DNA of 14,335 nucleotides from Porphyromonadaceae bacterium UBA7176 (GTDB lineage: Bacteria > Bacteroidota > Bacteroidia > Bacteroidales > Muribaculaceae): positions 470-14,804 of the forward strand of contig DKVO01000009.1 in NCBI GenBank assembly GCA_002491245.1. The letters are read 5' to 3'. Positions 7,158 to 14,335 of this stretch are shown here, one piece after another. The notes under the pieces are model-generated. The model was not told the origin of the DNA. It saw only the letters and a program-made list of their open reading frames with translations, and ran no database searches. How positions within the stretch are numbered: position 1 is the first letter of the stretch; the number at the start of each line of letters is the position of its first letter. A program made the translations under genes and the position numbers.

Positions 7158-7180
7158 CAGTCTAAAACCGCATAAATACA

Positions 7181-9877
7181 ATGAACGAACTTCCGCAGAA
7201 ATACAATCCCTCCGAAGTTGAGGACAAATGGTATGCTTATTGGCTTGAGCACAAGCTATTTCACAGCGAGCCTGATGCTCGCGAACCATATACTGTCATC
7301 ATTCCCCCACCGAATGTGACTGGCGTGCTCCACATGGGACACATGCTCAACAACACTATCCAGGACATCCTCGTCCGCCGGGCCCGTATGCAGGGAAAAA
7401 ATGCTCTATGGGTGCCCGGTACCGACCATGCGTCAATCTCGACCGAAACAAAGGTCATCGCCAAACTGGCCTCGGAAGGCATCAAAAAAACCGACCTCAC
7501 TCGCGAGGAGTTCCTGCGCCATGCATGGGACTGGACCGAGAAATACGGAGGCATCATACTCAAACAGTTGCGAAAACTCGGCGCCTCGTGCGACTGGGAG
7601 CGTACTGCATTCACAATGGATCCCCTGCGGAGCGAGAGCGTGATAAAAGTATTCAACGATCTATTCGACAAAGGCCTGATATACCGCGGCAAACGAATGG
7701 TCAACTGGGATCCGCAAAACCGCACCGCTATCAGCGACGACGAAGTATATTTCGTTGAAGAACAATCGAAACTCTACTATCTGCGTTACTATCTCGCCGA
7801 AGAGCCTGCTCAACTCAACATACCTGAAGGTTGCGTGGTGCACACCGATGCCGATGGACGCCACTATGCAGTTGTTGCCACCACACGCCCCGAGACTATC
7901 ATGGGCGACACTGCCATGTGTATCAACCCCAAAGACCCCAAGAACCAGTGGCTCAAAGGTTGCAAGGTCGTTGTTCCGTTGGTCAACCGTATCATTCCCG
8001 TGATTGAAGACCGCTATGTCGATATCGAATTCGGTACCGGATGCCTTAAAGTGACCCCGGCCCACGACAAGAACGACTTCATGCTCGGAAAGACACACAA
8101 ACTCGAAACCATCGATATCTTCAACGAAGACGGCACTGTAGCACCTGTAGCCGGCATGTATGTGGGTATGGACCGCTTCGACTGCCGCTCAGCGATAGCT
8201 AAAGACCTCGAAGCCGCAGGTTTGCTCGAAAAAACCGAAGATTACGTCAACAATATAGGTCTATCCGAACGTACAGGTATTCCTGTAGAGCCGCGTCTGT
8301 CGCTGCAGTGGTTCGTCAACATGAAACACTTCGCCGACATCGCTATGGGGCCTGTCATGGACGACATCATCCGTTTCGTCCCCGACAAATACAAGACCAC
8401 ATATCGCATATGGCTTGAGAACATACAGGACTGGTGTATCAGCCGTCAGCTCTGGTGGGGACACCGTATCCCGGCATATTTCTACGGAGATCCTACCCTC
8501 GACAACAGCGAGGATGCTAAGTTTGTCGTAGCTCCAACATCAGAAGAAGCTCTTGCGAAAGCACGAAAGGCAAGTGGCGACGACTCGCTCACCATCGATG
8601 ATTTGCGTCAGGACCCCGACGCCCTCGACACTTGGTTCTCATCATGGCTATGGCCGATCACACTCTTTGATGGCATAAATCGTCCTGGAAATGAGGAAAT
8701 AAGCTACTACTATCCTACAGCGACACTCGTCACAGGCCCCGACATCATATTCTTCTGGGTTGCCCGTATGATCATGGCCGGATATGAATATGCCGGAGAC
8801 AAACCATTCGGAAACGTTTACTTCACAGGCATCGTACGTGACTCCATCGGACGCAAAATGAGCAAGAAACTTGGCAATTCGCCCGATCCGCTCGACCTTA
8901 TACGCGACTACGGCGCCGACGGTGTACGCATGGGCCTCATGCTCGCCGCGCCGGCTGGCAACGACATTATGTACGACGACAAGCTTGTGGAACAAGGCCG
9001 CAATTTCTGCAACAAGATATGGAACGCTTTCCGACTTGTCAAAGGATGGGAGATCGCCGATAACGAACAACCAGAACTCAATGCCCTTGCCGCTCGTTGG
9101 TTTGAAAGCCGACTCAACGAAGGCATCGCCGAAATCGAAGACCTCTTCGGTAAATTCCGCATCAGCGAAGCCCTCATGACTGTATATCGTCTCTTCCGCG
9201 ACGATTTCTCGGCATGGTACCTCGAGACCGTAAAACCTGCATACGGTACCCCTGTCGATGCTACCACATATCGTCAGGTCGAAAACTTCTTCGACATTCT
9301 CCTTCGCCTGCTACATCCATTCATGCCCTTCATCACAGAAGAGCTTTGGCAGGCTTTGGCAGTACGCAAAGACGGAGAATCGATAATGTACTCCACCATG
9401 CCGGCTGCTGGCGCCGTCGACCGCGAAATTCTCGCACATATGGCGATGGCTCAGGAAATCGTCAACGGTGTACGTGGCGTCCGTGCTCGCAAAAACATAT
9501 CGCCCAAAGAGACATTACCCCTCCTTGTGCTCGGTAAAATCGACAACGACACAGCCCTGTTTGCAACCAAACTCGCAAATCTCGGCGAAATAACGATGGA
9601 TGCGGCTAAAGATGCCACAGCTGCCTCTTTCATGGTCGGCACACTCGAGTTCAACGTACCCCAGAGCACTGCAATCGATGTTGAAGCCGAAATCGAACGC
9701 ATCAACAAGGACATAGCGTACTACGAAGGTTTCCGCGACTCGGTAAACAAAAAACTTGGCAATGAACGCTTCGTATCAAAAGCCCCTGCGGCCGTGGTCG
9801 AAGCCGAACGCAAAAAACTCGCCGACGCCGAGACAAAACTTGCTGCTCTCAGGGCTTCACTCGCTGCCTTGAAATAA
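7181..9877 (+). CDS. valS: Valine--tRNA ligase
   Basis: Class I aminoacyl-tRNA synthetase that charges tRNA-Val in the cytoplasm; 898 residues, within the usual bacterial range. The HIGH signature is HMGH (51-54) in PPPNVTGVLHMGHML. The KMSKS loop is KMSKK (559-563). Between them, the CP1 editing domain that hydrolyses mischarged Thr-tRNA shows ATTRPETIMGDTA and GTGCLKVTPAHDKNDF. ISRQLWWGHRIPAYF is the typical ValRS/IleRS catalytic-core segment. The anticodon-binding domain follows KMSKK and contains LLHPFMPFITEELWQ. The last 65 residues form the ValRS-specific coiled-coil arm (VEAEIERINKDIAYYEGF, then KKLADAETKLAALRASLAAL). No truncation or frameshift was seen. An essential housekeeping gene with its own promoter, followed 106 nt later by the potassium uptake genes. 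Confidence 0.99.
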   Translation: MNELPQKYNPSEVEDKWYAYWLEHKLFHSEPDAREPYTVIIPPPNVTGVLHMGHMLNNTIQDILVRRARMQGKNALWVPGTDHASISTETKVIAKLASEGIKKTDLTREEFLRHAWDWTEKYGGIILKQLRKLGASCDWERTAFTMDPLRSESVIKVFNDLFDKGLIYRGKRMVNWDPQNRTAISDDEVYFVEEQSKLYYLRYYLAEEPAQLNIPEGCVVHTDADGRHYAVVATTRPETIMGDTAMCINPKDPKNQWLKGCKVVVPLVNRIIPVIEDRYVDIEFGTGCLKVTPAHDKNDFMLGKTHKLETIDIFNEDGTVAPVAGMYVGMDRFDCRSAIAKDLEAAGLLEKTEDYVNNIGLSERTGIPVEPRLSLQWFVNMKHFADIAMGPVMDDIIRFVPDKYKTTYRIWLENIQDWCISRQLWWGHRIPAYFYGDPTLDNSEDAKFVVAPTSEEALAKARKASGDDSLTIDDLRQDPDALDTWFSSWLWPITLFDGINRPGNEEISYYYPTATLVTGPDIIFFWVARMIMAGYEYAGDKPFGNVYFTGIVRDSIGRKMSKKLGNSPDPLDLIRDYGADGVRMGLMLAAPAGNDIMYDDKLVEQGRNFCNKIWNAFRLVKGWEIADNEQPELNALAARWFESRLNEGIAEIEDLFGKFRISEALMTVYRLFRDDFSAWYLETVKPAYGTPVDATTYRQVENFFDILLRLLHPFMPFITEELWQALAVRKDGESIMYSTMPAAGAVDREILAHMAMAQEIVNGVRGVRARKNISPKETLPLLVLGKIDNDTALFATKLANLGEITMDAAKDATAASFMVGTLEFNVPQSTAIDVEAEIERINKDIAYYEGFRDSVNKKLGNERFVSKAPAAVVEAERKKLADAETKLAALRASLAALK

Positions 9878-9933
9878 ATCTACGAACATACTATATCTGA
9901 CGGCGCATATGTAAATAAGCCTCGTCAGCATCG

Positions 9934-9989
9934 AAACATGAAATTATAACGAGCAAAAAATACAATTCGCTTGTTATAATTTCATGTTT
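9934..9989. repeat. Long hairpin covering the proposed trkH start codon
   Basis: A perfect 17-bp inverted repeat: AAACATGAAATTATAAC (9934-9950) and GTTATAATTTCATGTTT (9973-9989). GAGC (9951-9954) can further pair with GCTT (9969-9972), including one G-U, giving 21 bp with a 14-nt loop. The ATG of trkH (9984-9986) is inside the right arm. In RNA this would hide the start codon; in DNA it could be a pair of protein-binding half sites. It has no T tract typical of a terminator. Confidence 0.85.
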
Positions 9990-11843
9990 GATATATCACG
10001 TAAACGGATACGACGACTTATCCGCGGCACTATCTTCCGCGGACGTCTGGCTCGTATGCGGAGACGCTACGGCAATATTGTCGAAACTGTTGCGTCTGCC
10101 CTTTCCGTTATTGTCGTCATCACATCGGCAATCTGCCTCACATGCCTCCTCATATATGCCGGATACGATAGCAGTACGGTAGACCGCATCCTGCTGATGC
10201 GCACATTGCACATTTCTCAGGCCATATTTATCGGCTATATACTATTCAACATTCTCTTCCGTTTCCGTAAGATGTTGAACGAAAGCCTATTTATCAGGCG
10301 CATTGCCGACGCATTGATGTTACTCACCGTAATTCCGCTCCTTGCGCCACATTGCGGAGGACCTTCATGCGGCGCATTGCACTTCCTCCACAGCCGACTC
10401 ATTCTATTTATCGGACTTTCAATATATTCGACAGCCGAACTATGCTATGGCCTCATGCAGCTATTAAGCCGTCGGACCAACCCGTCACTAATACTGTCGG
10501 GTAGTTTCCTCTTCTTCATTATCATAGGATCCTTCGTATTGATGCTCCCCAAATGTACTGTGGTGCCGATCAGATATATCGACGCATTATTCATGGCCTC
10601 GAGCGCTGTGAGCATGACAGGACTTAGCACTATCGACGCCGCAGCAACATTCACACCATTAGGTTGGCTCGTTATAGCCATATTGATGCAGATCGGAGCC
10701 TTGGGTGTACTGACATTCACAAGTTTCTTCGCACTCTTCTTCAGCGGACGTTCGTCAATATACAATCAGCTGCTCATGCGCGACTTCATTTACTCCAAAA
10801 GCATGGGTGCCTTGTTACCCGTCATACTCTACATCCTCGGTTTCACACTATGTGTCGAGTGTATAGGCGCTGTAGCGATATACTTCACCGTTCCCGACGC
10901 GATGTTTTCCGACACCGGCCAAAAAGCTGCTTTCGCGGCTTTCCACTCCCTGTCGGCCTTCTGCAACGGCGGTTTCTCCACCTTGCCCCACGGCCTCGCC
11001 GACCCAAGGCTTTTCGATGGCAACCAGTTATTCTACATCGTCGTAACCATACTCATCATAGCCGGTGGCATAGGCTTCCCCAACCTTGTCAATTTCAAAG
11101 ATGCGTTCACCGAATATTTAAAACGATTTAAGGCACACCTATTAGGTCGGCGCCACACTCGCAGCATCCATGTCTACGACCTCAACACGAAACTGGTACT
11201 CGTTTTCACTGCCATACTGTTCACATGCGGAGCCGCGGCATTTTACCTCCTCGAGTACAACAACAGCATGGCAGGCCTGCCCACAGGTAAACGCATCGTG
11301 CAGGCAATCTTCTGCTCCGCCACAGTGCGCACAGCCGGCTTCTCGACCTTTGGCCCATCAGACTGGCTCGGAGTCACCTTCCTCATAGCCATGATACTCA
11401 TGTGGATAGGTTGTTCGTCACAGTCAATGGGCGGCGGTATCAAGATCAACGCCTTTGCTGCGATGCTCTTCAACCTCCGCTCCATTGCAAGCGGACAGAA
11501 GGGCGTGTCTGCTTTCGGCCGCTCCATATCCCTGGCCTCGGTAAGAAGAGCAAACGCCGTAATCTGCTTCTCGATACTTTCAATTGTGCTCTACTCCGTC
11601 GCCATAATGCTCATGCAACCCGAGTTGCCGATGAAAGCTGTCATGTTCGAGTGTTTTTCGGCAATTACCACAGTCGGAATGTCACTCGGAATTACCGACC
11701 GCCTCTCCGACTTATCGAAGATAGCTATAGCATCGGCCATGTTCCTGGGACGGGTAGGCATAATTTCTGTCCTTTGCGGCATTATAGGCAACAAACCCGA
11801 CAACTCCGGTATGCTACCATCCGACGACATAATAATAAATTGA
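9984..11843 (+). CDS. trkH: TrkH/KtrB-type potassium uptake channel subunit
   Basis: The ion-conducting subunit of a K+ uptake system in the inner membrane. The four pore-loop repeats of the superfamily are readable: TGLST (212-216), CNGGFST (327-333), RTAGFST (449-455) and TTVGMSLG (562-569). The conserved intramembrane GGGIK loop is at 483-487. At 619 residues it is longer than KtrB (about 450). The excess is an N-terminal part (about 30-160) with roughly four extra hydrophobic segments before the first core helix at about 170-188. The basic N-terminus (MFDISRKRIRRLIRGTIFRG) is plausible. If the start codon is truly buried by the hairpin, an in-frame ATG at 10056 (MRRRYGNIVETV) is an alternative that keeps every helix. 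The gating subunit gene follows after 2 nt. Confidence 0.94.
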   Translation: MFDISRKRIRRLIRGTIFRGRLARMRRRYGNIVETVASALSVIVVITSAICLTCLLIYAGYDSSTVDRILLMRTLHISQAIFIGYILFNILFRFRKMLNESLFIRRIADALMLLTVIPLLAPHCGGPSCGALHFLHSRLILFIGLSIYSTAELCYGLMQLLSRRTNPSLILSGSFLFFIIIGSFVLMLPKCTVVPIRYIDALFMASSAVSMTGLSTIDAAATFTPLGWLVIAILMQIGALGVLTFTSFFALFFSGRSSIYNQLLMRDFIYSKSMGALLPVILYILGFTLCVECIGAVAIYFTVPDAMFSDTGQKAAFAAFHSLSAFCNGGFSTLPHGLADPRLFDGNQLFYIVVTILIIAGGIGFPNLVNFKDAFTEYLKRFKAHLLGRRHTRSIHVYDLNTKLVLVFTAILFTCGAAAFYLLEYNNSMAGLPTGKRIVQAIFCSATVRTAGFSTFGPSDWLGVTFLIAMILMWIGCSSQSMGGGIKINAFAAMLFNLRSIASGQKGVSAFGRSISLASVRRANAVICFSILSIVLYSVAIMLMQPELPMKAVMFECFSAITTVGMSLGITDRLSDLSKIAIASAMFLGRVGIISVLCGIIGNKPDNSGMLPSDDIIIN

Positions 11844-11845
11844 CT

Positions 11846-12532
11846 ATGAAATACTTGATAATAGGCCTTGGTATCTATGGCGAAAACCTCGCTCGCGACC
11901 TTACCGACATGGGCCACGAAGTGATTGGTGCCGACATATGCCCATCAAACGTCGAGGCGCTCAAAAACTACATATCCACAGTATATCTCATCGACTCCAC
12001 CGAAGAGAGCCAGCTTGCCGTCCTGCCTTTGACCAACGTCGACCTTGTGATAGTAGCCATCGGAGAGAATTTCGGAGCAAGCGTCAAGACTGTCGCCTTA
12101 CTCAAGAAAGCCGGTGTGAAGCATATCTACGCACGGGCCATCGACACCCTCCACGAAGCCATACTCCAAAGTTTCGGCATCGACCACATACTCACTCCTG
12201 AGCAACGGGCTGCGGCCGACCTAACTGACGAGATGGAACTCGGCCCAGAAGTAAAATCGCTCAAAGTCGACGACAGCAATCTAATCGCAAAATTCGCCGT
12301 CCAGGACTATCTTCTCGGCATATCCTACGACGAACTCGAAAAGAAACTCATCCAGGACTATAACCTGAGGCTCATCGCCGTAAGCCGCCGTTACGACAGC
12401 ACCAACATAATCGGTGTAAAACGGCCAGTGCAGAAGATGCTTGCCGATACAAGCGGAGCAACAGTACTTCACGGCGACACCATCACCATCATAGGCTCTC
12501 GCAAAAAGATAATGGCATTTTGTAAAAAATAA
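11846..12532 (+). CDS. trkA: TrkA/KtrA-type K+ channel gating protein (single RCK)
   Basis: A 228-residue cytosolic protein that binds nucleotides and gates the TrkH/KtrB channel. The N-terminal RCK Rossmann domain starts MKYLIIGLGIYGENLARDL, with GxGxxG at residues 7-12 and the ribose-binding Asp of VIGADICPSN at the end of strand 2. VDLVIVAIGENFGASV continues the fold. The C-terminal RCK-C domain covers about 143-228 (AKFAVQDYLLGISYDELEKKL to HGDTITIIGSRKKI). One RCK unit of this length makes it KtrA-like, not a double-domain TrkA. The reading frame stays open upstream to 11402, but the protein begins at ATG 11846: the Rossmann fold starts exactly there, and the upstream part overlaps trkH in another frame. 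The 2-nt gap to trkH indicates translational coupling. Confidence 0.95.
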   Translation: MKYLIIGLGIYGENLARDLTDMGHEVIGADICPSNVEALKNYISTVYLIDSTEESQLAVLPLTNVDLVIVAIGENFGASVKTVALLKKAGVKHIYARAIDTLHEAILQSFGIDHILTPEQRAAADLTDEMELGPEVKSLKVDDSNLIAKFAVQDYLLGISYDELEKKLIQDYNLRLIAVSRRYDSTNIIGVKRPVQKMLADTSGATVLHGDTITIIGSRKKIMAFCKK

Positions 12533-12561
12533 AACTGCCCGACAATATTCATGCCGGGCAG
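12524..12561 (-). terminator. Intrinsic terminator of the minus-strand secreted-protein gene
   Basis: Read on the minus strand, the stem is CTGCCCG (plus 12555-12561) with CGGGCAG (plus 12535-12541) and a 13-nt loop, followed by TTTTATTTTTT. The plus-strand side lacks a T tract, so it is oriented for the minus-strand gene ending at 12581. The T tract overlaps the last codons of trkA, so the convergent genes share this 3' boundary. The same hairpin may help end the trkA transcript. Confidence 0.85.
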
Positions 12562-12580
12562 CTACAATCTTGTTCGATGA

Positions 12581-13918
12581 TTACAATATCACCTTTGTCG
12601 TTTTATTACCTTGGCGCTTGATGTAGATACCACCCTTAGGTTCCTTCACCTCTACGCCCTGAAGGTTATAATATACAGCAGGTGCATTTTCATCTTCTGC
12701 CACAATCACCTCCACTCCGGTAGGAGTGCCCGATTTGCATGTCACAGTTGCTACAGTATTAGCATAGCCGCCATTATAGGGATCATTGGCAGGAATTACG
12801 GCCGTTATGGTCCCTTTGAAATCCTTTGCAAAAACCGAACCATCACGGGGTCCATCACCCTGATAGCCCCACTGCTGCGATTTATCTCCTACAGTCACTT
12901 CACCGCCCTGCTTGGAACCCTCTGCATAGAGCATCCATGAATTTTGCCAGTTATCCTGTGCTATGAGGCGTATCTGCTGGCCTGCTTCAATATTATGAGC
13001 ATCATCACATGTGAAAGTATAGGTGATACCATCGGTAGTCGACATTTCCCACATCCCGTTATCGGTCTGGAAATCGTTGAACGTACCACAAATAGACACA
13101 TTGCGGTAATCTGCCTCATAAGTAATCTCCGAAAGGTCATCCTTGATCTTGATTGTATAGCTTCCTTCGTAGGGAGGACACACATCTGCAACACCTAATT
13201 TTGCCGCACAGGCCTTGTTGATGGCTGTAAGAGGCACATAATTATGACCGTTTTTCGACTCCCAGTCCGACGAACCGATTGAATTGCTGCTCAAGGTTCC
13301 CCAGTTGCCGTTCGGATTTTTACATCCTATCGACATCGGCTTGAGGGTCTCGCACTCAAGGGTGAAATATCCATCGGCCGGATTTACGACAACAGGGGTG
13401 CCGATATTCCAGCCGCCCATCTGTTCGCCATTGATATTTTGGGCAACGCCGACACAGAACAGCTTACCCTCCCATGATGTTGTCGTCACGTCAACCTTCT
13501 TGAAATTGTCACTGAACGACAGTGTCCATTCGCCAAGCATCGGGAGTTTCACATTATTGGCAGTTGATACAACATCCTGTGTCTTGCCATAGAGCGACGC
13601 ACCGAATGATACCGGTGCGATTTTGCTTGCATTTATCACATTCCACGAGTTCTTACCTTCTGGAGGATTGTTCACCTCATCAGGTGTTGCAGTGTAGATA
13701 CTGAAGTCTGCCGTAGTCTTGTCATAACGCACCTCTACTTTTGCTGAACCATCTGTAGCATCTACTGCCACTGCATTCGAAATATTCCAACCCACATATT
13801 TGTAGGAATCGCCCACCTTCACATTGATATCTCCTAAGATGTAGATTGTATTTAGATCGGCAGCACACACACTGCTCGCTAATGCAAAAGCACAGATTGA
13901 GTATAAAATTCTTTTCAT
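12581..13918 (-). CDS. Secreted three-module protein with C-terminal sorting-type tail
   Basis: A 445-residue exported protein of unknown function. A Sec signal peptide covers 1-19 (MKRILYSICAFALASSVCA) and has no lipobox Cys at the cleavage site. Three diverged modules share an opening strand ending in Gly, a Trp, then 'DG' and a strand: IYILGD...GWNIS...DGSAKVEV (25-63), LFCVGV...GWNIG...DGYFTLEC (153-189) and VSICGT...MWEMS...DGITYTFTC (274-304). The bridging strands GEWTLSF (129-135) and GSYTIKI (252-258) also correspond. Repeated beta modules of this kind resemble SusE/SusF-type carbohydrate-binding proteins, but no susC/susD pair is nearby and I do not claim a substrate. The last 35 residues (YYNLQGVEVKEPKGGIYIKR, then TTKVIL) are the short C-terminal domain seen on many exported Bacteroidales proteins and resemble a type IX secretion signal. 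The leader before the ATG is A-rich with no Shine-Dalgarno, normal for this phylum. Confidence 0.88.
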   Translation of the reverse strand: MKRILYSICAFALASSVCAADLNTIYILGDINVKVGDSYKYVGWNISNAVAVDATDGSAKVEVRYDKTTADFSIYTATPDEVNNPPEGKNSWNVINASKIAPVSFGASLYGKTQDVVSTANNVKLPMLGEWTLSFSDNFKKVDVTTTSWEGKLFCVGVAQNINGEQMGGWNIGTPVVVNPADGYFTLECETLKPMSIGCKNPNGNWGTLSSNSIGSSDWESKNGHNYVPLTAINKACAAKLGVADVCPPYEGSYTIKIKDDLSEITYEADYRNVSICGTFNDFQTDNGMWEMSTTDGITYTFTCDDAHNIEAGQQIRLIAQDNWQNSWMLYAEGSKQGGEVTVGDKSQQWGYQGDGPRDGSVFAKDFKGTITAVIPANDPYNGGYANTVATVTCKSGTPTGVEVIVAEDENAPAVYYNLQGVEVKEPKGGIYIKRQGNKTTKVIL

Positions 13919-14259
13919 CGATTAGATTTTTGTTTTTGTTGTTTAAATTTTAGGCATGGTCCGCTGTCACGATGTCCGTCGTACAAATGGCTCCAAGCCC
14001 AAGTTCGAACTTTATATTGGCCGTTACAAAATTATGGTAAAAACTCATTTGTTAGACGTCGTTTGAAAGCCCCATCGAGATATTTAAAGTCCACCTCGCC
14101 GGTGATTTAAGTTTATACAAACAAAAACAGCACATACAAACACCTTGATAATTAGCAAAATACCACAATAAATCCGTTCTGACACACTCTCCTTAGACTC
14201 TCCTGCTCCACAACATAAAATTAAAGTTTCATAGAGGCGTTAAACACCCTGTCAAGCAT
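13919..14259. other. Non-coding stretch upstream of the secreted-protein gene
   Basis: About 340 bases with no convincing gene on either strand. It is AT-rich near both ends, with an A-rich leader (minus strand) next to the ATG at 13918. Apart from the candidate -7 element at 14027-14034, I see no repeat, RNA gene or strong dyad. The unusually long leader for a single gene could hold a regulatory RNA element, but nothing in the sequence identifies one. Confidence 0.5.
14027..14034 (-). promoter_or_regulatory. Candidate -7 element for the secreted-protein gene
   Basis: On the minus strand this reads TAATTTTG, an exact TAnnTTTG, and is the only such match upstream of the gene. No TTG lies at the -33 distance, so the assignment is tentative. 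If correct, the leader is about 100 nt, much longer than the others in this window. Confidence 0.35.
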
Positions 14260-14296
14260 AAAAAAAAGCCCGGCCAAACCTGAAATGACCGGACTT
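14260..14296 (-). terminator. Intrinsic terminator of a gene beyond the right edge
   Basis: On the minus strand, AAGTCCGGTC (plus 14287-14296) pairs with GGCCGGGCTT (plus 14266-14275). These 10 pairs include two G-U pairs that form only in the minus-strand RNA. Eight or more T follow (plus 14260-14267 are all A). It therefore ends a minus-strand transcript entering from the right. The last 39 bases may hold the 3' end of that gene: all three minus-strand frames reach a stop between the edge and the hairpin, so its frame cannot be chosen. Confidence 0.85.
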
Positions 14297-14335
14297 TTAC
14301 AAACAGAGAATTAGAAAAAAACTATTGGAGCCAAT

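Noticed and set aside
7158..7180. T-box leader before valS
   Set aside because: The interval between the promoter and the start codon is about 20 nt, too short, with no antiterminator or terminator structure.
9897..9928. CTGACG/CGTCAG inverted repeat as a valS terminator
   Set aside because: There are only six pairs with a 20-nt loop and no T tract; this could arise by chance.
11402..11845. N-terminal extension of the TrkA-type protein in the open frame upstream
   Set aside because: It overlaps the trkH coding region in another frame, its translation has no family features, and the Rossmann fold begins exactly at ATG 11846.
1..14335. CRISPR array, tRNA, rRNA or insertion sequence
   Set aside because: No regularly spaced repeats, cloverleaf or rRNA motifs, or transposase-like translations were seen on either strand.

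Overview
This window looks like a chromosome segment of a gut-type member of the order Bacteroidales, most plausibly a Muribaculaceae relative. Three observations point there. Recognisable promoters carry the Bacteroidetes -7 element TAnnTTTG. Most genes lack a Shine-Dalgarno sequence. A secreted protein ends in the 'YYNLQGVEV...GGIYI' type tail common on exported Bacteroidales proteins. The family assignment is inference; no rRNA or other marker for finer placement is present. No tRNA, rRNA, insertion sequence, prophage or CRISPR array was seen.

Left part (1-3773). The window opens inside a heme catalase gene whose start lies off the left edge. Facing it on the minus strand is a Tat-exported DUF4434 (glycoside-hydrolase-like) gene that is split by a frameshift near 1760, so it is called a pseudogene. 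Upstream of that, also on the minus strand, is a tight two-gene unit: an ECF-type sigma factor and, 3 nt later, a four-helix membrane protein that is a candidate partner or anti-sigma factor.

Middle part (3774-5625). The sigma unit is divergent from a BlaI/MecI-type repressor gene, followed 4 nt later by a BlaR1-like M56 membrane metallopeptidase with a C-terminal TonB domain. The 121-bp divergent gap holds a promoter in each direction. Two matching dyads (AACTAA-N4-TTAGTT) lie on the repressor promoter, 32 bp apart centre to centre. This is a compact, readable autoregulatory design. A clear intrinsic terminator closes the repressor/peptidase unit.

Right part (5659-14335). Next come a MATE efflux pump with a promoter almost touching its start codon, valyl-tRNA synthetase (valS) with a good promoter, and a two-gene potassium uptake unit (TrkH/KtrB-type channel plus single-RCK TrkA/KtrA-type gating subunit). 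A long hairpin of 17 perfect base pairs, extendable to 21, buries the proposed trkH start codon. A convergent minus-strand gene encodes a secreted protein with three diverged modules; its terminator sits against the 3' end of the potassium operon. The last 400 bases are non-coding as far as can be seen and end with the terminator of another minus-strand gene beyond the right edge.

Most genes here are ordinary. The parts most worth a second look are the BlaI dyads and the linked sigma/M56-TonB membrane signalling cluster, the hairpin over the trkH start, and the broken DUF4434 gene. No convincing wholly new multi-gene system was found.
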